Shown: positions 12,101 through 21,900, numbered from the stretch's first letter. The stretch is DNA of 64,000 bases from Cafeteria roenbergensis (GCA_008330645.1 VLTN01000015.1:372001-436000), one strand, 5' to 3'. The notes: generated by a model not told the origin, from the letters alone. A program made the numbers and translations.

Positions 12101-13561
12101 GGGCCTCCTCTGCCGGTCGCAGCTCCTTGAGGAAGGCGGAGTAGTGGCCGCCGTGCGCCCCGCCCGTGTGCAGCATCACTGCGAACAGATCGTACACGGT
12201 GCCCTCGCCGGCGCCGGCGGCAGCAGCTGCCTCCGCTGCTGCTTCAAACGCCTCCCCGCTGCCCGCCTCCGCGGCCCGCGCCACAGCGTCTGCGGGCGGC
12301 TGGAGCAGCGTCGCCATGTCCAGCTCAGCCGGGAAGGGCAGCTCGTCGGACAGCTTGCGGCGCTGCATGGTGGCCAAGTCGAAGTCGAAACGCACGAGCT
12401 GGAGGGTCAGCACCAGCGGCAGCGCGGCTCCTGCGGGGGCCGGTGCAGAGAGATGATGATGAGGGGGGGGGGGCACGACAAGGCGGAGCGCGGGGTGACC
12501 GGAGCGCACTGACGGCAGGACGGGGTCGCGGCTTCGGTCGCCGGACTCCCTGCCGAGCGCATGGCAGGCGACCGCGTCTCAAAAGGTCAAACAAGGCGCA
12601 CTCCACCGACAGGCGGCGCTGCTCGCTGGTTCCAACGGCGGGCGCCGGCGCTCACCGTCAAAGTACCGGCCGAGCGACGCGGCCTGCTCGCTCTCGCAGC
12701 CGGAGCAGTTGTACTTGGAGGTGCCGTCCAAGACCTCAGGAGCAACCAGGCCCTGGAGCGCGGCTTGTAGGTTTGCAAAGCCCTTGATCGGGACTTGAAC
12801 CGATCCAAATACCTCTGCGCTGGCGCTGAGATGGCCGCACCCGTGGCACAGCACGTACCGCCGCATGCGCCCCTGCTGCTCCTCCATCACATGGTGCCCG
12901 AGCGAAGAGCCGACGGCGGTCATGGACAAGTGGTCCATCACATGGGTCATACACTCCTGGACGTCTGCGGGCAGGCACGAGTGAAGCGGTGCGGGCACCA
13001 GCTCGAACAGCTGCTGGCACACGCGCACGACTGGCGCGCGCGCTTCATCCCGCACGCGCACATGCACAAACGCCAGCTCGGCCCAGCTGTTATTGAATGC
13101 ACACACTTGATCCACGACTGGCCCGAGGGCCGAGGCTCACCATGCTGCACAAATGCTTGCGAGCCTGTCCAGCCAAAACTCAGGGTCAAGTCGGATGTTC
13201 GCACGGCCCCCCGGGTCGTCAGTTGCAACTGGGCAAAGAGGCGCTGCAGCTGGTAGGCGAGGCACCTGCGCGCATCGCCATGCTCGGCCTCGTCGAACTT
13301 CCACTCGAACAGCGAGCGGCGAAAATCCGGTGTCATGAACAGCATCTGCAGGAAGCTGTTCAGGTAGCATGTGGCGCCCTGGTTCACCAGGCCGGTGTAG
13401 CCCGTGGCAGACTTTTCCACGAAGCTGACATTCGCAAACTTGGAGCCCCGGCGAGCTCCGACAGTCCCTGTGGCGCCGGCGCCAACTCCCTCTGAGGACT
13501 CGGACGTTTCGTCCACGAAGGCCTTGCGCGAGGCGAGGGCTTCCCGCAGCCCCGGAATCAT
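9183..13561 (-). CDS. USP40-like ubiquitin carboxyl-terminal hydrolase
   Basis: Three exons (13561-13141, 12964-12656, 12430-9183) join in frame into 1,325 residues, near the 1,235 of human USP40. The Cys box GLVNQGATCYLNSFLQ lies near residue 63, with the Asp-containing QHDVQEC formed exactly across the first splice. The His box HTGGAHGGHYSAF is near residue 337, followed by WLKFNDSSVSE. A zinc-finger-like pair (CHGCGH, CSGCESEQ) lies between them. The peptidase is therefore complete and should cleave ubiquitin from substrates. The long C-terminal half contains several ubiquitin-like-looking beta segments, as in USP40/USP47, and an imperfect Pro/Gly-rich tandem repeat. An in-frame ATG lies upstream only as part of a longer open frame; 13561 was chosen because an acceptor-like CAG precedes it by a few bases, so a further 5' exon is possible. 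Confidence 0.9.
10252..10398 (-). repeat. 33-bp tandem repeat inside the USP40-like gene
   Basis: Four near-identical copies of a 33-base unit encode PGRPPAGPGAR repeated head to tail. The copies differ by one or two bases, so the array is recent. It lies in a disordered linker between C-terminal domains and keeps the reading frame. Confidence 0.9.
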
Positions 13562-13911
13562 CTTGCTGTCACTGGCACAGACGCAGAGTGCGCCTGGGTG
13601 ACGAGGCTGGGGTGTCGGCGCGCGGTATGCTGACCCTCCCGGCGCTGTGGATCGAGCCAAATTTTGCTCTGCAATTTCTCAGTGTGTTTTCTCTGGCCAC
13701 CTCCGATCGGCCTTGAGCCCAGTCGGCGCCCAGCTCGGGGCAGTCGCCCCCGAGCAGAAAATGCTCCCCGCGCCACCCCGTTGCCTTTTCGCAAGTGTTC
13801 GGCGACATTTGGCTCCAACCGAGCACGACGCGCAGTTGGAAAGCTCGTCCAGCCACACAGCCTCTCACAAGCGCACGCGGACCTGGCCCCCATGTGTCGC
13901 GACCAGCGGCC
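13562..13911. other. Spacer upstream of the USP40-like gene
   Basis: About 350 bases lie between the start of the USP40-like gene and the end of the Tim-like gene, both on the minus strand. No coding signal was recognised. It should hold the USP40 promoter and possibly a non-coding first exon. Confidence 0.35.
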
Positions 13912-14215
13912 TCAGCCGGAGGTGTTGTTCACGGCCTGCTGAGCAGTGGTGTAGGCGGAGGCGACATCGCGAACGCAGGTCTGCTCCCGGTTGGTGAGCT
14001 CGGCGCTGGGAGTGCCGCGGATGCACCTCTCGAAGGCGACCTTGGTGATGTTCAAGGACATGTTCTGCGAGCGCAATGAGGTTTCACAATCAACGCGGGG
14101 GCGAAACTTGGCGCTCAGCGGGAGAAGGGCGGGAACACTGGCCGAACGAGGGGTGCGCAAACATCGCGCCAGTGAAAGGGCTCACGATCATCGCTGCCTG
14201 GGCCTGAACGGCCAT
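13912..14215 (-). CDS. Tiny Tim8/13-like intermembrane-space chaperone with one disulfide pair
   Basis: Exon 1 (14215-14186, ten codons) and exon 2 (14064-13912) join in frame across GTGAGC...GCAG into a 60-residue protein. The core ITKVAFERCIRG...AELTNREQTCVRD aligns with small Tim proteins, which have two CX3C motifs linked by a loop and often the same LTNREQ-type stretch. Here the first motif reads AFERC and the second CVRDV, so the outer Cys of each pair is gone and only the inner pair remains. Small Tims carry hydrophobic precursors across the mitochondrial intermembrane space as hexamers. At 60 residues it is shorter than the usual 80-100. The gene is easily missed because of its short first exon. 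A divergent family member or a relic are both possible. Confidence 0.5.
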
Positions 14216-14787
14216 ACTGCGGGGCAACATCAGTTGGTTGTCATCAAGGGCACGATGCGAGCAAGCCACGCTCGCGCGGCGGGGAACGGGGCGCCGGCGG
14301 CTGACGCGAAGCGGAGCCCGACCAAACGCGGCGCTGCTTGCCGATGGCTCCTGCAGCTGCGCGGACGGCCGTCCGCGCAGCTGCAGTGCGCTGCGGGGAC
14401 GCCCAACTTGCCCCGTGGGGGCGGGCTCACAGGAGCTGGCGCTGCTGCTGGCTGCCTCCGTCCATGGTTCCTCGACGAGTGGGGTGACGCGCTGTGGCAA
14501 TGTCCGGAGCATCAGCTCTGCCAGGCGACGCAGTTGCAAACGCGTTGCGCGCCGCAAGCCTCGCGCGCTCGCGCGCAGGCCGACTCCTCCGCAATCGATG
14601 CCTTGTGCTTGTCAACCTCGCGTCCGTGGATCGGTGGCGGTGGGGCAGCTGCAACCCCCTCGACAGGTCCCGGATCGTGCAACTGCAGAGCCCGTCCAGG
14701 TCACTAAGCGACGCTCCAGCGCGCTGCCGGGCACACTGGGCCAGACAAGCGAAGCGGCGACCCGCAGGAGCGTTCTGGCGCGCCGTC
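14216..14787. promoter_or_regulatory. Divergent spacer carrying a perfect palindrome
   Basis: These 572 bases separate the starts of the Tim-like gene and the PH+GYF gene, which are transcribed away from each other. The only strong feature is the 36-base perfect palindrome at 14351-14386. No TATA-like element stood out. Confidence 0.4.
14351..14386. repeat. Perfect 36-bp palindrome
   Basis: An 18-base arm starting CTGCAGCTGCGC is followed without spacer by its exact reverse complement. The first flanking bases on each side no longer match. An uninterrupted palindrome of this length is not expected by chance in 64 kb, even at high GC. It could form a cruciform in DNA or a hairpin in a leader RNA, or be a dimeric protein site. 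Confidence 0.9.
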
Positions 14788-17439
14788 ATGGCCGAGGCAT
14801 CCGAGTCAGGGGGCTGCTCGCGCTTCGTGCCACAGTTATACCGGCCGTACATTTGTTCGGCTTGCTTTTTGCCGATTTCCGCGCACTATGCCGAGTGGGA
14901 GGAAGTCAAGGACGGCCCTGGGGGTCGAGGTGCATTCGTTAACCGGAAAGACGGGCGTGTCATGATCAAAGCAGCCGTCCCCGCGGCTCGCTCGTCCGAC
15001 AGAGGCGGAGGCGACGGGCCGGAGTTCGCAGCTCCCGCAGCGAGGCGGCGAGGCTGGTCGCTGTACAAGGATGGACGAGCCGGTGGGGGGCTTCCCGGGC
15101 AGGCGCGTCCCGTGGGGCTTGATTCCCGTGCCATTGGCTCCCGACCGGCCGCTGCGGCAGCACAGCCCAAGCTCGCAACCGGTGCCGTTGGCCCTGCTGA
15201 GCCGCCCGCTGGCGGGGTCGCACCGGCCGGCGTCCCCACAAAGGCGCCCCTGGGAGCCGACCCCGAGGGCGGCTCCCACGGCTCTGGGATTCCGTCGGGC
15301 GCCGGCTCCATAGCGCGAACGGCTGGACGCGACGAAGCCGCAGCTGCTGTTGCTGCCGCCGCCGCCGCCGCCACCACCACCACCACCACGACCGCTGAGA
15401 GGCCAAACACACTGCCCAACGCAAGCGCCGCAGTATCTCCCCTCGACAGCGGGGAGGATCCCGCGGACGGGGCAGCTCTCCCAGCCGACGAAGCGACGGG
15501 CGCCCCCGACCCGGCAGCGTCGCACCTCGCGCCGCCGCTGGCTGCTGCCGTGCTGAGCGACCGGGGCGATGACAGCTGCGACTCCGGAGACACCGCCGGC
15601 CCGGCTGCGGCGACGGCTGCCGCAGCCGATGCGCCGCTCCCTGCCAGCGCCTCGGCCAGCGCGCCCGGGGCCGAGACGCCACCCTCCACCCCGAGGCGGC
15701 TCTACCGGTCGACCCTCGCGGCGCGCGCTGACGATCACAGCGCCCACCTGAGCCCGCTGCGGCCGGAGCAGGACCCCACGCTGCTGGACACCGCGTCGCT
15801 CTCTCTGGCGGCGGGCGTCACGCTCATGGCTTGCACCGAGCTGCTGGAGCCGGGGGTGGCCAGGAGGGTCTACCTCGCAGTGACCCCCTTCACCGTGATT
15901 GCCATTGCCGCGCACCCGACGGAGCTTGGCCGGGGCTCGCTCGTGTGGGAGCGATCGCTGGCGCAGCTGTCGTTCGCCACTGTGCAAGCGCTGGGGGGCG
16001 AGATGGCGGTCCCGGCTGCCAAGCCGCGGGAGGGCATCGGCCGCGGCTTTGCCGGTGCCCTTGCGGCGCGACTCCGCGGAAGACCGAGGGCGCTCGAGGC
16101 GGACTCACAGGCGGCAGAGGCGGCTGCGGCGGCGGCAGCACCTGGTGCTGTGGGCGTGCTGCTGGCGTTCTCGGCGGAGACGGGCACGTCATCGGTGCTC
16201 CTCCGAGTGAGCCGCTCGGCTGCGGGTGGCGCGGCGGTCGGGCTGCGCTCCGGCCCACTGCAGAAGCGGCCTGCGGGTCTGACCGCCAAGGACTGGCGGC
16301 AGCGGCACTGCTGGCTGGGCCGTGGCGGGCTCAGCTACTCGGCCAAGGAGGGGGGGCGCCTCAAGGGCACCATCTCCCTCCACGCTCCGTGGGTGGAGGT
16401 CGGGCCGACCACTGTCGCGTCCGCTGACGAGGACTGCGAGAGGGACCTGACTGTCCGAACCCCCACGTCGTTTCACGAGTTTCGCGCCGCCAGCGCTGAG
16501 GACAGGGACCTGTGGCTCTCCGCCCTCCGCGCGAGGGCGTCGATTGCGGCGGCAGAGGTTTCCGCCAGCATCACGCTGGTGTGCGGCTCGCAGCACGATG
16601 CAGAGCGCCTTGCAGCTGCCATCGAGTCTCACCGCGATGCGCTCACGCTGGCTCCGCTTGAGGGATTCCGCGACTCGGTTCATGCCAGGGATGCCAGCGA
16701 CGCTGCCGACTCCGCCCCTGCGTCGCCTGACGACGACGCGAGCCTGGCACTGGCGCTGCAGCTCCAGCTGGGTGGCGCAGACACGCTTCCTGCTGGGGGT
16801 CTGGCCCCGGCGCCGAGCGTCCCTGCTGCCACTGGCGCGCCCGCTGGCCCAGGCGGTGCCGCGTGGCCAAAGTACGACCCAGAGCAGCCGATCATGTGGA
16901 GCTTCATTGACGACTTTGGGCGGGAACAGGGGCCGTTCCCGGACCAGCAGATGCGCGGCTGGCTTAGCGCCGGCTACTTTGGCCCGGACACGCTTGTGCT
17001 CTGTCGATCCACGGACGTGCCTGGCGTGGACAACGTCGATACGGCGCCCTCTGCGTCGCTCGCTGCTGCAGCGGCGGCTGCAGCGTTGCCCGGCGACCTG
17101 TCCAAGCCCACTGCGCACCTTCCGCTCTTCGCGCTCTTTCCCGATCCCAGTGAGGCCTTTTGCGGCGGGCTCGGATGGGTGGACACCTTCAACTCAACGA
17201 TGCGCTTCCAGGCCCTGCTTACGCAGGCGGCGGACCTGGGTGTGGACCCCGCGTCGGCAGCCAACGCTGCGGCGGTGCTCCGCGAGCGGGGCGAGCCTGC
17301 GTCCATGGACTCGCTGCTTGACATGATCCACGCACAGCGCAGCCCCGACCGGCGAATGCCCACAGCCGGCCCAGGCGCTCCGCCAGAGCTCGAGCTGCCC
17401 GCCGCCAGCGACGGGCTGGGTGGTGCGGCGAGCGAGTGA
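14788..17439 (+). CDS. PH and GYF domain protein
   Basis: A single exon of 883 codons; the ATG at 14788 is followed by a short conserved-looking block (YRPYICSACFLPISAHYAEW), while the longer upstream frame has no support. Residues about 60-330 are low-complexity, including an Ala/Thr run from a GCC/ACC microsatellite near 15350. A beta-rich segment follows near 340-400 (RRVYLAVTPFTVIAIAAHP). A PH domain spans about 485-590, with the closing-helix Trp in DRDLWLSALRARAS. Near 704-788 lies a GYF-type module, MWSFIDDFGREQGPFPDQQM then WLSAGYFG, closed by LPLFALFPDPSEAF after an Ala-rich insertion. PH domains bind phosphoinositides or proteins, and GYF domains bind proline-rich peptides. The protein therefore looks like a membrane-associated adaptor. 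I know no named family with this order. Confidence 0.7.
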   Translation: MAEASESGGCSRFVPQLYRPYICSACFLPISAHYAEWEEVKDGPGGRGAFVNRKDGRVMIKAAVPAARSSDRGGGDGPEFAAPAARRRGWSLYKDGRAGGGLPGQARPVGLDSRAIGSRPAAAAAQPKLATGAVGPAEPPAGGVAPAGVPTKAPLGADPEGGSHGSGIPSGAGSIARTAGRDEAAAAVAAAAAAATTTTTTTAERPNTLPNASAAVSPLDSGEDPADGAALPADEATGAPDPAASHLAPPLAAAVLSDRGDDSCDSGDTAGPAAATAAAADAPLPASASASAPGAETPPSTPRRLYRSTLAARADDHSAHLSPLRPEQDPTLLDTASLSLAAGVTLMACTELLEPGVARRVYLAVTPFTVIAIAAHPTELGRGSLVWERSLAQLSFATVQALGGEMAVPAAKPREGIGRGFAGALAARLRGRPRALEADSQAAEAAAAAAAPGAVGVLLAFSAETGTSSVLLRVSRSAAGGAAVGLRSGPLQKRPAGLTAKDWRQRHCWLGRGGLSYSAKEGGRLKGTISLHAPWVEVGPTTVASADEDCERDLTVRTPTSFHEFRAASAEDRDLWLSALRARASIAAAEVSASITLVCGSQHDAERLAAAIESHRDALTLAPLEGFRDSVHARDASDAADSAPASPDDDASLALALQLQLGGADTLPAGGLAPAPSVPAATGAPAGPGGAAWPKYDPEQPIMWSFIDDFGREQGPFPDQQMRGWLSAGYFGPDTLVLCRSTDVPGVDNVDTAPSASLAAAAAAAALPGDLSKPTAHLPLFALFPDPSEAFCGGLGWVDTFNSTMRFQALLTQAADLGVDPASAANAAAVLRERGEPASMDSLLDMIHAQRSPDRRMPTAGPGAPPELELPAASDGLGGAASE

Positions 17440-17688
17440 CTCAACGCGGCTACCCTCGCTGCCGGCAGCACCTGCACTTTGTCGCTTAGCCACATTGCGT
17501 GAAGGTTCGCCCCAGCTGCATTCGGTGCAAGCGCCGGCCGGCTCGGCACGCGCGTTGACGCCACGGGGCGCGCACACACGCGGCTGCGCGGCGCCCCAAC
17601 AGCACGCACGCTCAACGGTCGAGGCAACCGTTCACGCTGTGCTGGATTGGCGGCGGGGGGAGGTCGCGACGTCGGGCGAGAGAGCGGC

Positions 17689-20600
17689 TCAAGGTTGCGC
17701 TCTCAGGCGCTCCTCTCGCAACCGCAGCACGCGCCGTGCGACGTCTGCGCGGGCGCCAGGGCCTGCCTCGGCGGCAGCGCGCAATACCCCCACGTCGACT
17801 GCCGGGCAGCGCGCTAGTTCGGCCAGCGCGGCAAGGCAGCCCCTCGCCTCCGCAAGCAAGCCTTCGCTCCTTGTCCCGTCGGCCTCGGCCGCGGGCTCGC
17901 ACACGGCGCTGTGAAGAGCGTGCACCAGCAGCACAGCGACGTCCAGCGCCGCCTCCGTGTCGCCCTCGGCGAGACCGGGCAGCTCCAGCCACGCTGCTCG
18001 GCGCAGCGAGCAGGCGCCCTCGGCTCGGAGTCGCGACAGCTGGGGCTGCAGGCGCAGCAGCGGGTACCCAAGAGGAGCGTACATGCCCATGGGGCCAGTT
18101 CTTCCGGGCGTGAGCGCGGCGCCCGGCTCGTCTTCCTCCCCCGATGGGGCGGCAGCGTGACCCGCCGCCGCCTCCCTCAGCACGGCAACGCACTCCTGCG
18201 CCGGCAGAGCCACCGCTCGGGCGTGCGCGCTGAACCACGCTCTCCCAGCCAGCCCCAGGGGTGGAGGCTGCAGCATGCCATACGGCTCTGCCGTACCCGC
18301 CAGCAGAGCTCCGAGCGCCGCCCCCGCCTGCCCCCCCACCGAAACGTGGCCGAGGTTGCGCGCAGCGCTGAGCGCCCCGGAGGCGCGAGAGGCCCCTCCG
18401 GCCAGCGCCTGCAGAACGGCCGCTGACGCATCTGTTGCCACGTGGCGGAGGCTCGGGGGCATGCAAGGGCCGAAGCCGCACGCGAGGGCCGCCAGCACCG
18501 CCGCAGCCGCCTCAGAGTCGCCCTCGCCTCGGGGCTCGGCGTCGGCCGGCCAGACGCACCACGCGAAATAGGCGGCCTGCTCCGCGCCGGTGCAGCGGGC
18601 GGTCGCCAGGAGCGCTGCCGCCGCCAGCGCGCTCATCGGTCCCGCCTCCGCGTGCTCCGCCGGCCTCACGCTCGACGCCGCCCCCTCCCGCTCTCGCATG
18701 CCCGACCGCTGGGACGCCGCCTCCACCAGGGCCTGCGTGACGTGCGCCCACCCCTCCACGTCCCCCTCCTTGGGCGCGTCCTCCCAGGCCCCGCGAGCTG
18801 TGGCGTCGTCGCCGGCCCATGCCGGCTCCCAGGGCAAGACGCCTCCCCCAGCGGCGGTCAACGACGCCGTCGCCTCTGAGAGGCGCAGCACCGTCCGCAC
18901 GGCCGCTCCTTGCCCCGTGCGCCGCTGCTCCAGCGCGTACGTCCGCGTCGCATCCACTTCCTCCTCGTCCATCACAAGGCACGCCGCCGAGTCGTCTGCC
19001 GCGAAGAAGGCCGCAAGGGCGTCCTCCTGCGGCTCGTCTGCCGGCCTCGGGGGCGGCTCGGCCAGCCAGAGCAGCGCGGAGCCGCTGGTGGAGGCGGCTG
19101 AGGCATTCCCCGCCGCCCCCTCTGCCTCGATGGCCAGCCCCACGCACTCGTCAATGGCGCCGTCGGGCGCGCCGCCGTCCACCGCTGCCACGCTGAGCAC
19201 CGGTGACCCGTCCGCCGCCAGCGGGGGTCGCGCCCCGTCCAGGCGCTCCAGGACGGAGAACGACCCGCTCACCGGCCCTGGCGAGACTGCAAGCTCCTCG
19301 CCGTGGAGCGATGGCGCGTCCCGCCGCTGGAAGCCGAGCCGCCGCTGGACCCGCCGCCGCGCCGCCGACGCAGCAGCCCCTGCCTCGGAGGCAGGCACGA
19401 GCCGGACGGCCGAGGGCGCCGCCGCCACAGGCAGGTCCGCACGGTCGGGCGGCGGCTCCGGCCGCCCTGCCCTCCTCGCCGCGCGGCGCCCCAGCAGCTG
19501 CTCGCGCCAGCCGCGCGCCGGCGGAGCGAGCATCTCGAGCGCGTCGGCCGGCCCGCCCGTGCCCCTTGCAGCGCGCAGCGGGGGCAGGTGGGCGCCCGAT
19601 GCCGCCAGCGCCTCCCTCACCGCTGTCGCGAGGGCAGCCGCCGCGGACACGGCCGACACCGCCAGCCTGTCGCTGCAGGCGGCGCTGGAGCCGCGTAGGA
19701 CAGCCCAGGGAAGCCAGCCGCCCGCGGGAAGGCCGGTGGCCTGACCCCGCCGCTCCGCCGCCAGCTGGGACAGCCGAAGCAGCGACACCGCCGCCTCAGG
19801 CCCAGCAGCTGGCGGGAGCTGCGGCTTCTGCTGCGGCCCTCGAGCGGCAGCTGCGGCGGCATCCAGCCTGAGGCGCGCGTCGTCGAGCACCCTCGCTGCC
19901 GACGCCGCGGCCACGCATCGCGTCAGCTGGATCGCGGACGCCTCCCATGACGCTGACAGGGGGCCGTCAGCCGCACGCCGCTCCGCTGCTCGCTCGGCGT
20001 GAAACAAGGCTGCCTCCAGAACCCGGGCCCAAACGCCAGCGGCCCCTACGCCGGCACGGGCCACGGGCGTCTCGAGGGCCGAGGGCGCGCAGGCCTGCAC
20101 TGCGGCGCTCCCCGCTGCAGCCGACTCGAGCAGCGCTAGCACTGTCTCAGGCGGCCACCAGGCCAAGGCCTCCTCTGGGGCCTGGCGCGCCAGCGACGCC
20201 GGCAAGCAGGCCAGTCCCGCCCCGACCAGAGGAGAGCAAGCCGCGCCCGGGCCCGCCCCGGCCAGGAGCAGCGTCGCCACTCTTGCCGCCGCCGCCGCTT
20301 CCCCGCCGCCGCCGCTGCCGCCACGAGCCCGCGCCTGCCCCGGCGCTGCCCAGAAGGATTCTCCGGCGCCGGCCGTCGCACCGTGCCAGCCCCCGCCACC
20401 GGCACGCGACTCCCCACAGAACGCGCCACGGCTCGCCCGGCAGAGCTCCGTGGCCAGAGTGGCGCCGATGCCCACCGCCACCTCCGCTGCCAGCAGCGCC
20501 GCGGCTCGCTCCCCTGGCCGCGCCATCCGCCCCGCTGCCCTGACCCCGTCGAACGCGCCCGATGCCCGGGAGCCCGGCTTGCCGCCCTCCCCGTACGCAC

Positions 20601-21621
20601 TGGCCTCCAGCCGCCCGCAGAGCCGCTCAGAGTCCTGGGCGGCCGCGCTCGCAGCGACGCCAGCGGCCTCACCGCCGAGGCCGGGGACTGCGTCCGCTAG
20701 CGGCCACGGCTCATCGCGCTCCGACGCACGCAGCCAGCCAGCCCCGGGTGCGCCGTGGGTGGGCCGTACGAGGCATACTAGCTGCAGCAGCGCTGCGGCG
20801 GCCAGGGCATCGGCGGCGGCCAGCTCCGCCACCATCGCCGCCCCCGCGCCATCGCGCCGACCGAGCAGACCCAGCGCCGCGGCCTCTGCTGCGGCGGCGG
20901 CAGCGCGCGCCAGTGCGCCGACCTCGCCGGCTGCGTGTGGGTCCGTAGCGCCTGGTAGCCGGGCCACTGGCTTGGTGATGGCCACAGGAGCCGGTGCTGG
21001 TGCCGGTGCCCTGGCCGCCGCAGCGGCAGCCCCCGTCACACACGATGAGGCCGCTTGCGCGGCCGCCGCGAGCACCAGGCCAGAGTGCAGAGCCGCCGCG
21101 GGGGCCAGCAGCCCCGCCTCGCTCATGCGCAGCAGCTCCGCCGCGCCGGCCTCCAGCGCCGCGGCCACGCCGGGCAGCGTCGCACTCGCCGGCTCGTTCG
21201 AGGGCGATTGCCGGGGCTCCGAAGGGGCGTCGCGAGAGGCGCCCCCCAGCAGCCGCGAGGCCCGGGGGCCGATGATTGCGGGCAGGTGCAGCTGCTGGGC
21301 CTCCACCCCCGCGAGCGTGGCCGCCTGCTGCGCGCAGCTGTGTGCGAGAGCGATGGCGACTTCGTCCGACTGGCCTTGCGGCCTCGCCGCCGGGGCGGGC
21401 TGCGCCGCTGCCCCTCCAACGGAAGAGGTCAAAGATCGGTGCACGTCTGCCCTGGGGAGGCGCTGCCCAGGCCTCGGCTGCGCCGCTGTCACGCGTGCAC
21501 CGCCTCTTGCGTCAAACCACACCAGCCCTCGCTGCTGCCCCGAAGCAAGGGCATGACTTGCCGCCACACACCGCGCCCCGCGGTACAAGCGCCGCGGCCG
21601 CAGCAGGCCAGCAGGCCCCAT
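17689..21621 (-). CDS. Large Ala-rich helical protein of unknown function
   Basis: An uninterrupted frame of 1,310 codons starts at the ATG at 21621. The N terminus (MGPAGLLRPRRLYRGARCV...) is rich in Arg and Ala and lacks acidic residues, as expected of a mitochondrial presequence, although this is only suggestive. The rest is dominated by Ala, Leu and Glu/Arg helical segments of 20-40 residues, resembling an alpha-solenoid, with acidic linkers and a Trp-containing block near the middle. No catalytic motif, membrane segment or known domain was recognised. The frame keeps a consistent amino-acid character throughout, which argues that it is real rather than a shadow. It ends 249 bases from the convergent PH+GYF gene and starts 279 bases from the divergent dehydrogenase gene. 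Confidence 0.6.
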   Translation of the reverse strand: MGPAGLLRPRRLYRGARCVAASHALASGQQRGLVWFDARGGARVTAAQPRPGQRLPRADVHRSLTSSVGGAAAQPAPAARPQGQSDEVAIALAHSCAQQAATLAGVEAQQLHLPAIIGPRASRLLGGASRDAPSEPRQSPSNEPASATLPGVAAALEAGAAELLRMSEAGLLAPAAALHSGLVLAAAAQAASSCVTGAAAAAARAPAPAPAPVAITKPVARLPGATDPHAAGEVGALARAAAAAAEAAALGLLGRRDGAGAAMVAELAAADALAAAALLQLVCLVRPTHGAPGAGWLRASERDEPWPLADAVPGLGGEAAGVAASAAAQDSERLCGRLEASAYGEGGKPGSRASGAFDGVRAAGRMARPGERAAALLAAEVAVGIGATLATELCRASRGAFCGESRAGGGGWHGATAGAGESFWAAPGQARARGGSGGGGEAAAAARVATLLLAGAGPGAACSPLVGAGLACLPASLARQAPEEALAWWPPETVLALLESAAAGSAAVQACAPSALETPVARAGVGAAGVWARVLEAALFHAERAAERRAADGPLSASWEASAIQLTRCVAAASAARVLDDARLRLDAAAAAARGPQQKPQLPPAAGPEAAVSLLRLSQLAAERRGQATGLPAGGWLPWAVLRGSSAACSDRLAVSAVSAAAALATAVREALAASGAHLPPLRAARGTGGPADALEMLAPPARGWREQLLGRRAARRAGRPEPPPDRADLPVAAAPSAVRLVPASEAGAAASAARRRVQRRLGFQRRDAPSLHGEELAVSPGPVSGSFSVLERLDGARPPLAADGSPVLSVAAVDGGAPDGAIDECVGLAIEAEGAAGNASAASTSGSALLWLAEPPPRPADEPQEDALAAFFAADDSAACLVMDEEEVDATRTYALEQRRTGQGAAVRTVLRLSEATASLTAAGGGVLPWEPAWAGDDATARGAWEDAPKEGDVEGWAHVTQALVEAASQRSGMREREGAASSVRPAEHAEAGPMSALAAAALLATARCTGAEQAAYFAWCVWPADAEPRGEGDSEAAAAVLAALACGFGPCMPPSLRHVATDASAAVLQALAGGASRASGALSAARNLGHVSVGGQAGAALGALLAGTAEPYGMLQPPPLGLAGRAWFSAHARAVALPAQECVAVLREAAAGHAAAPSGEEDEPGAALTPGRTGPMGMYAPLGYPLLRLQPQLSRLRAEGACSLRRAAWLELPGLAEGDTEAALDVAVLLVHALHSAVCEPAAEADGTRSEGLLAEARGCLAALAELARCPAVDVGVLRAAAEAGPGARADVARRVLRLREERLRAQP

Positions 21622-21900
21622 AGCGCCGCTTGCCACGCGCCGGCGCATTTGGTGCGAGGCCTGACGCACTCGATGCCCGCCGGCAGCCCCACTCGCCAGC
21701 GAGAAACCGCACCGGCAGGCCGCTTGCCCCCTCCCTGGGTAAGGCCGCCGCCCTGTGCTTCCGGATGCGGGTGCCGACCCGCACCTGGGCCGCCTTCGCC
21801 CAGGCTTGGGTCCAGCCCATCGCCGCGCCTGGTTTGGGTGGCTCTGCCGCTGCTCGCCGCGAGCCAGCCGGCCTGCACCTGCGCACTCGGCAGGGAGAGC
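21622..21900. promoter_or_regulatory. Bidirectional promoter region
   Basis: Only 279 bases separate the start codons of the Ala-rich protein and the peroxisomal dehydrogenase, which point away from each other. Both promoters must lie here or overlap the genes. No specific motif was identified. Confidence 0.5.

Noticed and set aside
10554-12512. A 652-codon open frame on the plus strand opposite the USP40-like gene
   Set aside because: It mirrors the GC-rich third positions of the real minus-strand gene and has no family motif or codon consistency of its own.
15340-15395. GCC/ACC trinucleotide run considered as a possible non-coding microsatellite
   Set aside because: It is in frame within the PH+GYF gene and encodes Ala and Thr runs, so it is part of the coding sequence.
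17736-21556. Several plus-strand open frames opposite the Ala-rich unknown protein, one of 384 codons
   Set aside because: They are short pieces in different frames, whereas the minus-strand frame is intact for 1,310 codons with steady composition.
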